NCBI GenBank assembly: GCA_945889625.1
Contig: CAMDCE010000016.1
Location: 20,470-84,469 of the forward strand
Direction: 5' to 3'
Length of the DNA: 64,000 bases
From: Asaia bogorensis
Lineage (GTDB): Bacteria; Pseudomonadota; Alphaproteobacteria; Reyranellales; Reyranellaceae
Below, in pieces: positions 15,813-24,561 of the stretch; position 1 is the stretch's first letter; each line of letters opens with the position of its first letter. The position numbers and the translations under genes were made by a program. A model generated the notes under the pieces. It did no database searches and was not told where the DNA came from. It was given only the letters and a program-made list of their open reading frames with translations.

Positions 15813-17672
15813 ATGGACCAGAAGAATTTCATCCTCGCCATCGTGCTTTCGGTGCTGATCATCACCGGCTGGCAGTACGCGTTTCCGGCCAAGCCCACGA
15901 CCCAGCCGCCGGCGCAGCAGACCGCGGGCCAGGCCAGCGCTCCGGCTGGCCAGGTGGCGGCGCCCGGCGCGGCATCCGGAGTGCCCGGCGCACCCGGCGC
16001 GCCGGCAGCGGCGCCTGCGTCACAACAGATCGTGAGCCGCGCGGAAGCGCTGGCGCGCAGCCCGCGCGTGACCTTCAGCACGCCCGAACTTCTGGGCTCG
16101 ATCTCGCTCAAGGGCGCGCGCATCGACGACGTGCAACTCGCCAAGTATCGCGTCGAGCTCGATCCCAAGAGCCCTCCCGTGCCGGTGCTGTCGCCGGTCG
16201 GCAGCGCGCATCCCTACTACGCCGAGTTCGGCTGGTCGGCCTCCGATCCAGCGGCGAAACTGCCCGGACCGGATACGCTGTGGACCGCCGACAGCGGCGC
16301 GGTGGCTCCGGGCAAGCCGGTGCGGCTTACCTGGGACAATGGCGGCGGGCTGGTGTTCGCGCTCGATATCTCCATCGACGCCTTCTTCATGTTCGACGTG
16401 AAGCAGAGCGTCGAGAACAAGTCCGACAAGCCGGTGACGCTGTTTCCGTGGAGCCTCGTCGTGCGCTACGGCGAGCCCCCGGCCGAAGGCATCTACATCC
16501 TGCATGAAGGCCCGTACGGCGTCTTCAACGGCGGCCTGAAGGAGTTCGGCTACTCCGATTTCAAGGACAACAAGCAGCAGAAGATCAGCACCACCGGCGG
16601 CTGGGTCGGCATCACCGACAAGTACTGGATGGCGACGCTGATCCCCGACCAGAAGTCCAAGGTCGACGTGACGATCAAGCAGACCGGCTCGGGCGCTGCG
16701 GTGAAGTATCAGATCGACTACGTCGGCGGTGGCGTCGCCGTTGCCCCCGGTGCTTCGGGCAGCAGCGAGTCGCATCTCTTCGCCGGCGCCAAGATCGTGC
16801 GGGTGATCGATTCCTACAGCGAAAAATACGGCATCGAAAAGTTCGACCTGACCATCGACTGGGGCTGGTTCTGGTTCTTCACCAAGCCGCTGTTCTGGCT
16901 GCTCGAGTGGCTGTACGTGCAGATCGGCAACTTCGGCCTGGCCATCATGGTGCTGACCGTGATCGTCAAGGCGGTGTTCTTCCCGCTGGCCAACAAGTCC
17001 TACGCCGCGATGAGCAAGATGAAGGCGCTGCAGCCGGAGATGGAGAAGCTCAAGGCGCGCTTCGGCGAAGACAAGCAGCGCATGAACCAGGAGCTGATGC
17101 AGCTCTATCGCCGCGAGAAGGTGAATCCGGCGGCCGGCTGCCTGCCGATCATCGTGCAGATCCCGGTGTTCTTCGCCCTCTACAAGGTGCTCTACACCAC
17201 CATCGAAATGCGCCATCAGCCGTTCTTCGGCTGGATCAAGGATCTCAGCGCGCCCGATCCGGCGACCATCATGACGGCCTTCGGCTTCCTGCCCTGGCAT
17301 GTTCCGGAGTTGCTGAGCTTCTTCAACATCGGCGTGTGGCCCCTGATCATGGGCGTCACGATGTACCTGCAGCAGAAGCTCAATCCGGCGCCGACCGATC
17401 CGGTGCAGGCCCGGGTGTTCCAGTTCCTGCCCATCCTGTTCACCTTCATGATGGCGCCGTTCTCGGCCGGCCTGGTGATCTACTGGGCATGGAGCAACAC
17501 GCTGTCGATCGCCCAGCAGTACTTCATCATGCGCCGCCATGGCGTACCGATCGGCAACAAGCCGGCTGCTCCGGCCACACCTGCCGCGCCTGCGGCCGTC
17601 CCGGTGGCCGCCAACCCCGACAAGAAGAGCGGCAAAGGCGCAAGCAGCAAGGGCTCGGGCAAGAAGCGCTGA
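15813..17672 (+). CDS. yidC: Membrane protein insertase YidC
   Basis: The 619-residue protein has an N-terminal membrane helix (about residues 5-24), then an Ala/Pro/Gln-rich linker and the large periplasmic P1 domain. The conserved C-terminal insertase region starts near WFWFFTKPLFWLLEW, with five membrane helices and NPAAGCLPIIVQIPVFFALYKVLY. The tail is Ala/Pro/Lys-rich and basic, typical of alphaproteobacterial YidC and suited to ribosome contact. It inserts proteins alone or with SecYEG. Its stop overlaps the engB start (TGATG). Confidence 0.97.
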   Translation: MDQKNFILAIVLSVLIITGWQYAFPAKPTTQPPAQQTAGQASAPAGQVAAPGAASGVPGAPGAPAAAPASQQIVSRAEALARSPRVTFSTPELLGSISLKGARIDDVQLAKYRVELDPKSPPVPVLSPVGSAHPYYAEFGWSASDPAAKLPGPDTLWTADSGAVAPGKPVRLTWDNGGGLVFALDISIDAFFMFDVKQSVENKSDKPVTLFPWSLVVRYGEPPAEGIYILHEGPYGVFNGGLKEFGYSDFKDNKQQKISTTGGWVGITDKYWMATLIPDQKSKVDVTIKQTGSGAAVKYQIDYVGGGVAVAPGASGSSESHLFAGAKIVRVIDSYSEKYGIEKFDLTIDWGWFWFFTKPLFWLLEWLYVQIGNFGLAIMVLTVIVKAVFFPLANKSYAAMSKMKALQPEMEKLKARFGEDKQRMNQELMQLYRREKVNPAAGCLPIIVQIPVFFALYKVLYTTIEMRHQPFFGWIKDLSAPDPATIMTAFGFLPWHVPELLSFFNIGVWPLIMGVTMYLQQKLNPAPTDPVQARVFQFLPILFTFMMAPFSAGLVIYWAWSNTLSIAQQYFIMRRHGVPIGNKPAAPATPAAPAAVPVAANPDKKSGKGASSKGSGKKR

Positions 17673-18322
17673 TGGCCGACCAGAAGCCGGACGGGCGCAC
17701 GCCGGCAGAGATCGAGGCGGCGCGCAAACTCTTCGCCGGCGCTTGCGACTTCGTCTCGGGCGCTGCGAGCCAGGAGTCGCTGCCGGGCGTTTCCCTGCCC
17801 GAGGTCGCCTTCGCCGGCCGCTCCAATGTCGGCAAGTCGAGCCTCGTCAACGCGCTCACCGGCCGGCGCACGCTGGCTCGGGTTTCGGCCAGCCCCGGCC
17901 GCACGCGACAGATCAATTTTTTCGAGCTCGGCGGCCGCCTCTGCCTGGTCGATTTGCCGGGCTACGGCTTCGCCGCGGTCTCCAGATCGATGAAGGAGAC
18001 CTGGCAGGATCTCGCCTCGGCCTACCTGCGCGGCCGTCCTACCCTGAAGCGCGTCTGCCTGCTGATCGATTCGCGGCACGGCGTCAAGGACAGCGACCAC
18101 GACACCATGAAAAACCTCGACCGGGCCGCGGTGTCCTATCAGCTCATCCTGACCAAGGTCGATCAGCTGAAGAAGGCCGAGATCCCGCGCGCCATCGCCT
18201 CGGCCGAAGCTGCCGCGCGCAAGCATGGCGCCGCCCATCCCGATGTCCTGCCGACCAGCAGCGAGACGGGCCTGGGCATTCCCGAACTGCGGGCAGAAAT
18301 CGCGGCAGTAGCGGCGCTCTAG
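17672..18322 (+). CDS. engB: Ribosome-biogenesis GTP-binding protein EngB (YihA/YsxC)
   Basis: The 216-residue GTPase has the G1 motif GRSNVGKSSL (about residues 50-59), a T-R-Q-I-N switch I, the G3 motif DLPGYGFA, the G4 motif TKVD and a G5-like PTSSETG. EngB is needed for large-subunit assembly. The ATG at 17672 shares a base with the yidC stop, so translation is coupled. Its stop overlaps by four bases the stop of a convergent oxygenase gene. Confidence 0.96.
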   Translation: MADQKPDGRTPAEIEAARKLFAGACDFVSGAASQESLPGVSLPEVAFAGRSNVGKSSLVNALTGRRTLARVSASPGRTRQINFFELGGRLCLVDLPGYGFAAVSRSMKETWQDLASAYLRGRPTLKRVCLLIDSRHGVKDSDHDTMKNLDRAAVSYQLILTKVDQLKKAEIPRAIASAEAAARKHGAAHPDVLPTSSETGLGIPELRAEIAAVAAL

Positions 18323-18999
18323 GCCGCGTCGTGGAAGATGATGCCGAGGGTGAAGCGCTCGCCCCCGCGCAGGCTCGAAACGCCGTGGCGCATCGCCGTG
18401 CGGTGCCAGCCGCGCGTTCCTTTTGCCGGCCGTTGGTTCACCGCAAAGATCACCGCGTCGCCCTGGCCGAGCGGCACCACCTCGCCGCGCGACTGCATGC
18501 GCGGCCGCTGCTCGACCAGCATGAATTCGCCGCCGGAGAAATCACGGGCCGGGTCGCTCAGCAGGATCGTCGCCTGCAGCGGGAAAACCAGATCGCCGTA
18601 GAGATCGCGGTGCAGGCAGTTGTAGTCGCCTGGCCCATAGCGCAGCAGCAGCGGCGTCGGACGCTTCTGGCCACCGGCATGGCATTGGGCGAGCCAGGCT
18701 TTCAGCGTCGGCGGAAAGCGCTTCTTCAGGCCCAAATGCTCGTTCCATGCGTTGGCGATTGCCGCCAGTTCGGGATAGAGCGCCTGGCGCAGTCGCTCGA
18801 CCGGCCCGGGCAGGGGATAAGTGAAATACTGGTACTCGCCCTGGCCGTAGCCATGGCGCTGCATGACGACGTGGCTGCGGAAGCGTGGCTTGTCCGGCCA
18901 CAACGCAGCCAACGCGCGGCATTGCTCGCGGTCGATCAGGCCCGGGGCGACGGTGAAGCCGCGGGAGTCGAGGGTTTGTCTGTCGATGATCGGGGTCAT
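18319..18999 (-). CDS. 2-oxoglutarate-Fe(II) oxygenase
   Basis: The 226-residue protein has a double-stranded beta-helix core with the iron motif H-x-D in NCLHRDLYGD (about residue 139-141), a distal His in TRGWHRTAMRHGVSSL and an Arg in RFTLGIIFHDAA that would bind the 2-oxoglutarate carboxylate. YGPGDYNCLHRDLYGD and SGGEFMLVEQRPR resemble prolyl-hydroxylase-like proteins that act on proteins or peptides. The substrate is unknown. It is convergent with engB with overlapping stops and is divergent from argB across 117 bases. Confidence 0.85.
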   Translation of the reverse strand: MTPIIDRQTLDSRGFTVAPGLIDREQCRALAALWPDKPRFRSHVVMQRHGYGQGEYQYFTYPLPGPVERLRQALYPELAAIANAWNEHLGLKKRFPPTLKAWLAQCHAGGQKRPTPLLLRYGPGDYNCLHRDLYGDLVFPLQATILLSDPARDFSGGEFMLVEQRPRMQSRGEVVPLGQGDAVIFAVNQRPAKGTRGWHRTAMRHGVSSLRGGERFTLGIIFHDAA

Positions 19000-19069
19000 T
19001 GGGCGGACATCCTGCCGCGCCTCGCGCACTTCTTCTATCCGCCGCCTGCCTGATATATGATGCCGCCTT

Positions 19070-19097
19070 AGCCCCCTCCCGGCCGGAGGGGGCTTTT
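19070..19097 (+). terminator. Intrinsic terminator-like hairpin just upstream of argB
   Basis: A 10-bp perfect stem AGCCCCCTCC / GGAGGGGGCT with loop CGGCC is followed by TTTT. It would stop read-through from engB. A TATGAT -10-like box lies 10 bases upstream (19055-19060), so it might instead be at the very start of an argB transcript; the read-through explanation is simpler. Confidence 0.7.
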
Positions 19098-19116
19098 TCC
19101 AACTGGGACACGAGAA

Positions 19117-20031
19117 ATGGCGGAGCCGGTCCAGACCGACAGGGAGCAGAGGCGGCTCATCCGCATGGCGGAGACCATCTCCAAGGCGCTGCCCTATATG
19201 CGCCGGCACAACGACGCCACCTTCGTGGTGAAGTACGGCGGCCACGCCATGACCGATCCCAAGCTCGGCGATCTTTTCGCGCGCGACATCGTGCTGATGA
19301 AGCAGGTCGGCATGAACCCGATCGTGGTCCATGGCGGCGGCCCGCAGATCAACAAGATGCTCGACCGCGTCGGCATCAAGAGCACCTTCGTGAATGGACT
19401 GCGCGTCACCGACGCCGCCACCATGGAAATCGTCGAGATGGTGCTGGCCGGCTCGATCAACAAGGCGATCGTGGCCGACATCAACGAATGCGGCGGCATC
19501 GCCGTCGGCATCTGCGGCAAGGACGGCAACCTGATCCTGGCCAACAAGGTGACGGAGATGCGCGATCCCAAGACCGGCGTGCTCCTGAAGGTCGACCTCA
19601 AGCAGGTCGGCGAACCGGCCAAGATCAACGTCATGGTGCTGGAGCAGCTGCGGCGCGCCGATGTCATCCCGGTGGTGGCGCCGATCGGCTTCGGCGTCAA
19701 CGACGAGCTCACCTACAACATCAATGCCGACACCACGGCCGGCGCCATCGCTGGCGCCATGCGGGCCAAGCGGCTGTTGTTCCTGACCGACGTGCCGGGC
19801 GTCCTCGACAAGAACGGCGTGCTGATCCAGGACATGACGATCGACCAGGCGCGCGCCCTGATTGCCGACGGCACCATCTCCGGCGGCATGATCCCCAAAG
19901 TCGAGAACTGCATCGACGCGGTGAACAGCGGCGTCGAGGCCGCCACCATCATGGACGGGCGGGTGCCGCATGCCCTGCTGCTCGAGATCTTCACCGAGGC
20001 CGGTGTCGGCACCATGGTCACGCGCAACTGA
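19117..20031 (+). CDS. argB: Acetylglutamate kinase
   Basis: ArgB phosphorylates N-acetyl-L-glutamate with ATP, the second step of arginine synthesis in the cytoplasm. The 304-residue protein shows the amino-acid-kinase features: FVVKYGGHAM (about residues 40-49), PIVVHGGGPQIN, NADTTAGAIAGAM and GGMIPKVENC near the end. The N-terminal helix (about 1-30) is of the kind that makes hexameric, arginine-inhibited forms. It is followed by def after 42 bases. Confidence 0.97.
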   Translation: MAEPVQTDREQRRLIRMAETISKALPYMRRHNDATFVVKYGGHAMTDPKLGDLFARDIVLMKQVGMNPIVVHGGGPQINKMLDRVGIKSTFVNGLRVTDAATMEIVEMVLAGSINKAIVADINECGGIAVGICGKDGNLILANKVTEMRDPKTGVLLKVDLKQVGEPAKINVMVLEQLRRADVIPVVAPIGFGVNDELTYNINADTTAGAIAGAMRAKRLLFLTDVPGVLDKNGVLIQDMTIDQARALIADGTISGGMIPKVENCIDAVNSGVEAATIMDGRVPHALLLEIFTEAGVGTMVTRN

Positions 20032-20073
20032 GCGGGTCTTGAAACGCCTGATTTCATTGCATATTTAGACGCC

Positions 20074-20652
20074 ATGGCCCTCCTGCCCATCATCACCGCG
20101 CCCGATCCGCGCCTCAAGAAGAAGTCCAAGCCGGTCGCATCGGTCGACGCCGAGGTGCGCCAGCTGATGGACGACATGATCGAGACCATGTACGCCGCCC
20201 CCGGCATCGGATTGGCTGCCCCCCAGGTCGGGGTGCTCGCCCGCGTCATCGTGCTCGATATCGACCGCGAGGACGTCAAGACCGGTCCGCTGTTCCTCGC
20301 CAATCCCGAGATCATGGAGGCCTCCGACGAGGACGTGACCTACGAGGAGGGCTGCCTGTCGGTGCCGGAACATTACTCCGACGTGGCACGGCCGGCCAAG
20401 GTGCGGGTGCGCTATCTCGACCGCGACGGCAAGAAGCAGGAGATGGACTGCGAAGGCCTGCTCGCGACCTGCGTGCAGCACGAAATCGACCATCTCGACG
20501 GCGTGCTGTTCATCGACCACATCTCCTCGCTCAAGCGCAACATGATCCTGCGCAAGCTCCTGAAGACCCGGAAGGAAAAGGAGCGCGACGAGGCCGAGGG
20601 CAAGCCCACGAAGCCAAAGGCAAAGGAGCCGGAATCGGCGCCGGCGATCTAG
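20074..20652 (+). CDS. def: Peptide deformylase
   Basis: The enzyme removes the formyl group from the starting Met of new proteins. The 192-residue sequence has all three motifs: GIGLAAPQVG (residues 44-53), EEGCLSVP with metal ligand Cys94, and QHEIDH with His136, Glu137 and His140. The Lys/Glu-rich tail (about 160-192) is longer than in E. coli. Fmt is not adjacent, unlike in many genomes. Confidence 0.97.
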   Translation: MALLPIITAPDPRLKKKSKPVASVDAEVRQLMDDMIETMYAAPGIGLAAPQVGVLARVIVLDIDREDVKTGPLFLANPEIMEASDEDVTYEEGCLSVPEHYSDVARPAKVRVRYLDRDGKKQEMDCEGLLATCVQHEIDHLDGVLFIDHISSLKRNMILRKLLKTRKEKERDEAEGKPTKPKAKEPESAPAI

Positions 20653-20702
20653 CGCGGCACGGAAATTGCGGCGTGTCGACCATCTCACTCGGGGAGAGGT
20701 CG

Positions 20703-21101
20703 ATGACACCGCAGCAAATCGAACTGGTTCAGGCGAGTTTCAAGAAGGTCGTGCCGATCGCCGGCACGGCGGCGGATCTGTTCTACGGCCGCCTGTTCGA
20801 AATCGCGCCCGAGGTGCGCTCGATGTTCCCGCAGGATCTCACCGAGCAGAAGGGCAAGCTGATGTCCATGCTGGGCACGGCCGTCACCAATCTGCACAAG
20901 CTCGAGACCATCCTTCCGGCCGTGAAGGACCTCGGTCAGCGCCACAAGGGTTATGGCGTGAGCGCCGCACACTACGCACCGGTCGGTGCTGCGCTCTTAT
21001 GGACCTTGGAAAAGGGCCTCGGCCCCGATTTCACGCCCGCAGTGAAGGCGGCGTGGACGGAGACCTATACAGCCTTGGCCGGCGTCATGACGGCGGCTTG
21101 A
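20703..21101 (+). CDS. Single-domain bacterial haemoglobin
   Basis: The 132-residue globin resembles the haem domain of flavohaemoglobins and Vitreoscilla haemoglobin. It has FYGRLFEIAPEVRSMFP in the B-C region, the proximal haem ligand His81 in GQRHKGYGV, and HYAPVGAALLWTLEKGLG after it. No reductase domain is fused. It may bind O2 or NO; a partner reductase is not visible here. The start at ATG 20703 follows a GGGGAGAGG site. The 3' end overlaps the convergent methyltransferase gene by 17 bases. Confidence 0.88.
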   Translation: MTPQQIELVQASFKKVVPIAGTAADLFYGRLFEIAPEVRSMFPQDLTEQKGKLMSMLGTAVTNLHKLETILPAVKDLGQRHKGYGVSAAHYAPVGAALLWTLEKGLGPDFTPAVKAAWTETYTALAGVMTAA

Positions 21102-22311
21102 ACGTCGACGATCTCAGGAACATGGCGTCCTGACGGTCGAATATGCCGCCGATGTAACGGCTGGCCCAGACATCCTGGCACCAGTTCTTGGTCGTCACGA
21201 TGTTCGACGTGACGGTCTTCCGATAGGGGAAGATCTCCGACAGGATCGCCTTGCTGTCGGTATGGTGCGGCTTGAGGGCGGCATTTTCGTCGAAGACGAC
21301 GCCGTCGGCGCGGAGGACTTTCTTGAAGAAGGCGCCGTAGTCGCGCACCTGGGCGGCCGACATCTCGGGAAACGACATGCAGTTGAAAGCCATGTCGATC
21401 GGCCCGAGGGCGTCGGCAAACTCGCCCAGCATGTAGTTGGCCAGGAACAGGAAATTGAAACTCTCCGGCACCGCGTCGCCGGAGCGCAGGAGATGACAGC
21501 CGTCCCAGTCGCTGGTCGCGCCGAGATAAAGCATCGAATAATAGAGCGAGCTCGGCAGGTCGACGCTGACGTACTCGAGACGATCGCCATAGATTGCCTT
21601 CAGCGCGTAGCCCATGGCTCCGTAGCCCGCGCCGACCTCCAGGACGCGCGCCCGGCCGCGGCGCGCGATGTCGCCGTCGAGCTTGTCGAGAACGCCGGAA
21701 CACAGCATGCCGTTGATCCGCGACTGGCTCAGGATCACGTCGTTGTGGATCAGCACGCCATCGACCTCCAGGCCGACCTCACCCAGCATCCGGGGTATCG
21801 GCACGATGTAGCGGCCCGGCACGTTGCGGGTGTGCTCGAGATACTCCGGCACGAGCGGCAACAGCCGCTCGCGGGCCGGCACGCGCTTGGCGAATACCTC
21901 GGCGATGTCGTCGGGGATGCCGCCCGCTATTCTCGTCACGAACGCTTCGCCCCAGTCGTCGGGGAACCGGCGCTGATCGAGCCGATCCAAAATCGCCAGA
22001 TGGTAGCCCGCGAACGGGGCGTTCAGCCGAAAGTAGTTGATGTCGTTGTAGGTCGTGGGGAGCGTCAGTCCCGTGCGGCGGGCAATGCCCGCCCACTCGT
22101 TTCCGGCGAACACCAGCCCGGGATCGATGCCGTGCTTTTCAGCGTAGGCGCCGGCACCATCGTAGAGAAGCTGGAGCCGCCTGATCCAGTCCACGCAGGT
22201 TGCATGCTGCTCCGGCGTGAGATTGTAGTTGTCGGCCGGCATGTGGACCCGTCCGACATGCCCCATCCCTCGCACTGCCTGCGCGGTCGCCCGCTTCCAT
22301 CTGCCAAACAT
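21085..22311 (-). CDS. Putative sugar O-methyltransferase
   Basis: The 408-residue protein has a SAM-binding motif VLEVGAGYGAMGYALKA in its middle (about residue 230-246) and conserved flanks such as HNDVILSQSRINGML and FLFLANYMLGEFADALGPID, which fit the putative sugar O-methyltransferase family often found with surface-polysaccharide genes. No such cluster is next to it here. ATG 22311 was chosen; GTG 22329 would add six residues. Confidence 0.72.
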   Translation of the reverse strand: MFGRWKRATAQAVRGMGHVGRVHMPADNYNLTPEQHATCVDWIRRLQLLYDGAGAYAEKHGIDPGLVFAGNEWAGIARRTGLTLPTTYNDINYFRLNAPFAGYHLAILDRLDQRRFPDDWGEAFVTRIAGGIPDDIAEVFAKRVPARERLLPLVPEYLEHTRNVPGRYIVPIPRMLGEVGLEVDGVLIHNDVILSQSRINGMLCSGVLDKLDGDIARRGRARVLEVGAGYGAMGYALKAIYGDRLEYVSVDLPSSLYYSMLYLGATSDWDGCHLLRSGDAVPESFNFLFLANYMLGEFADALGPIDMAFNCMSFPEMSAAQVRDYGAFFKKVLRADGVVFDENAALKPHHTDSKAILSEIFPYRKTVTSNIVTTKNWCQDVWASRYIGGIFDRQDAMFLRSSTFKPPS

Positions 22312-22362
22312 CAGCGTCCAGCCTAGCACGCGGCAACGAAGGATGCGGCTACCCCGGGACGG

Positions 22363-23724
22363 TCACTGCGCGGCGATGCGCGCCGCCGGGGCGAAGGTCC
22401 GCTCCATCTCGCGGCGCAGCTTCACGGCGGTGAGGCTCTCATCCATCGCCACGTCGGCGTAGGCGAGTGACTGGCCGGCCTTGATCGGTTTCAGCAGCTT
22501 TACGTTGTGGGCGAGTCCCAGCGGCAGGCTGCCCAGCCCGGTCGATTTGCCGGCCGGGAACAGCTTGCCATAGACCGTGTAGCCGCCCTCGCCGTCCAGC
22601 ATCTCGCCGGCCTTGAGGTCGCGCTTGGCAGTGGCGATCACGTCGGCGTGGAAGCCGATCGGACAGCCGGTCGGCTCCCTGCGCAGGCCGACCGAGGCCA
22701 CCGACATGCCGACTTCCAGCCCGATCAGGTGCCAGCGCTTGTACATCACCGAGTAGCGGCCCGTGGGATCGGTGCAGAGCATGTACTCTTCGAAGCAGTT
22801 CTTCTGGTAGTCGGTCGAGGCCTCGAACACGACCCAGACGCCCTTGCGGATCTCGTAGGGGATGGCGCGGCCGTCCTTCTCCAGCGAGCTGGCGCACTCG
22901 ACCTGGCCCTTGTGGTGGAGCTGGCCGCCCTCGGAGATCGGCCGCATGACGAACGGCAGGTCGTCGACCGCGCAGGGCGGGAAAGCGAGCCCGTCGGGCG
23001 CCGGCGTCAGCCCGGTGGCGTTGGCCACGGCGGTGCTCTCGATGGCGGGCTTGGAGCCGTCGAGGAAGGAGTTGAACATCTTGGGATTGAGCCCGCCGCG
23101 CTTGGCCTGCTCCTCGTTGAGGCCCCAGTATTTCCATACCGTTTCAGGCGTCGATTGCGCGAAGTGCGGCAGCCATTTGTGGCCGCGGCCGGCCGCCGTC
23201 ACCTCGAAACCCGAGGTCCGCGCCCAGTCGACCAGTTCGCAGATCAGCGCCGGCTGGTCGCCGTAGGCCAGGCTATAGATCACGCCTGCTTCGGCGGCGC
23301 GCCGGGCAAGCAGCGGGCCGCAGAAGGCGTCGGCCTCGACCGTCACCATGACCACGCTCTTGCCGTTACGGAAGGCTTCCAACGCATGCTCGACGGCGGC
23401 GATCGGATCGCCCGTCGCTTCGACCACGACGTCGATCTCGGGATGGGCGACCAATGCGCGCCAGTCTTCGGTCAAATGCGTGTTGCCGTTGCGCCGCGCC
23501 TCGGCGAAGGAGCCTGCCGAGGTGACTTCCGGCTTCCAGCCCAGCCGCGCCAGGTTCTCGCACGCCCGCGGCGGCGAGAGGTCGGCGATGCCCAGCAGAT
23601 GGATGCCCGGTGTGGTCGGGATCTGCGACAGATACATCGAGCCGAACTTGCCGGCGCCGATCAGGCCGATGCGCAGCGGATTGGCATTGGCTGCGCGCTC
23701 AAGCAGCATGCGATGCAGGTTCAT
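22363..23724 (-). CDS. NAD(P)-dependent oxidoreductase with C-terminal SAF domain
   Basis: The 453-residue protein begins with a Rossmann fold, IGLIGAGKFGSMYLSQI (about residues 19-35), of the homoserine-dehydrogenase/DapB-like kind, with DVVVEATGDPIAAVEHALEAF. The last 100 residues form a SAF-like domain, ATAKRDLKAGEMLDGEGGYTVYGKL. Such proteins are often mislabelled as flagellar FlgA-like because of SAF. The substrate is unknown. It is the last gene of an operon with the PhyH dioxygenase (18-base gap) and a GntR regulator, so the three likely handle one metabolite. Confidence 0.78.
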   Translation of the reverse strand: MNLHRMLLERAANANPLRIGLIGAGKFGSMYLSQIPTTPGIHLLGIADLSPPRACENLARLGWKPEVTSAGSFAEARRNGNTHLTEDWRALVAHPEIDVVVEATGDPIAAVEHALEAFRNGKSVVMVTVEADAFCGPLLARRAAEAGVIYSLAYGDQPALICELVDWARTSGFEVTAAGRGHKWLPHFAQSTPETVWKYWGLNEEQAKRGGLNPKMFNSFLDGSKPAIESTAVANATGLTPAPDGLAFPPCAVDDLPFVMRPISEGGQLHHKGQVECASSLEKDGRAIPYEIRKGVWVVFEASTDYQKNCFEEYMLCTDPTGRYSVMYKRWHLIGLEVGMSVASVGLRREPTGCPIGFHADVIATAKRDLKAGEMLDGEGGYTVYGKLFPAGKSTGLGSLPLGLAHNVKLLKPIKAGQSLAYADVAMDESLTAVKLRREMERTFAPAARIAAQ

Positions 23725-23742
23725 GACTTCCTCCCGAGAGTC

Positions 23743-24543
23743 TTATTCCGCCGCGGCCTTGCGGCGGGCGGCGCGCGTCACGCAGTCGTCCTCCCAGGCG
23801 TCGAGCGGCCTGAAATCGCGGTGCGCGATATAGGCCGGGCGCTTGAAGCGGCGAATGGCGTTGGCGACGGAGTTGTAGGTCACATAGATGATCTGGCGGT
23901 CCCACGGCGACATGTTTGGCGGGCTGCCATGGACCAGCGTGCCATGAAAGAAGATCGCCGAGCCGGCGGGACCCTTGGGCGAAACGATGCCGCCCTGCTG
24001 CACCAGCTTGGCGATAGTATCGTTGTCGATCACCCACAGCGGATAGGAGGTCGTGGTGAGGTCGTGCTTGGCCTCGATGGCGCCTTTCTTGTGGCTCTTG
24101 GGAATGAACCACAGCGGGCCGTTGAACTCGTTCACCTCGTCGACGAACACCGCCAGATTCATGGCGCGCGCCTCGGGCATGTCGTCGTCGGCCTTCCAGG
24201 TGCCGAAGTCCTGGTGCCACTGCCAGACGTCGCCGTCGAAGGCGGCCTTTCCGTTGATCTTGAACTGGTGGATGTAGGTCTTGTCCTTCAGGAGCTGCTC
24301 GGCCGGCTCGACGAAGCGCGGGCTGTGCACCAGAGCCTCGAACACCGGGTGATAGGTGTGGACGGCGAAGGCGGTGCGCACCACGTCGCCGGTTTTCTCG
24401 CGCACGTTCTCCTCGCGGCGCTGGGCGAACACGCCGGGGATCTCCGATTTCAGGATCGCCGTCTCCTCGGCCGAGAAATAATTGGGGAAGAAGAGATAAC
24501 CTTCCTCGTCGAACTGCTTCAGTTGCTCCTTCGTGAGCTTCAT
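23743..24543 (-). CDS. Phytanoyl-CoA dioxygenase (PhyH) family protein
   Basis: The 266-residue 2-oxoglutarate-Fe(II) oxygenase carries the facial triad His110 and Asp112 (WQWHQDFGTW) plus His205 (LVHGSPPNMSPWDR), with Arg216 placed to bind 2-oxoglutarate. The core resembles ectoine-hydroxylase-like members of the family, but no ectoine genes are near. It lies 18 bases after gntR and 18 bases before the SAF-domain oxidoreductase. The pair suggests hydroxylation followed by oxidation of a small substrate. Confidence 0.87.
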   Translation of the reverse strand: MKLTKEQLKQFDEEGYLFFPNYFSAEETAILKSEIPGVFAQRREENVREKTGDVVRTAFAVHTYHPVFEALVHSPRFVEPAEQLLKDKTYIHQFKINGKAAFDGDVWQWHQDFGTWKADDDMPEARAMNLAVFVDEVNEFNGPLWFIPKSHKKGAIEAKHDLTTTSYPLWVIDNDTIAKLVQQGGIVSPKGPAGSAIFFHGTLVHGSPPNMSPWDRQIIYVTYNSVANAIRRFKRPAYIAHRDFRPLDAWEDDCVTRAARRKAAAE

Positions 24544-24561
24544 GGCGGTTCCCCCTTGCTC

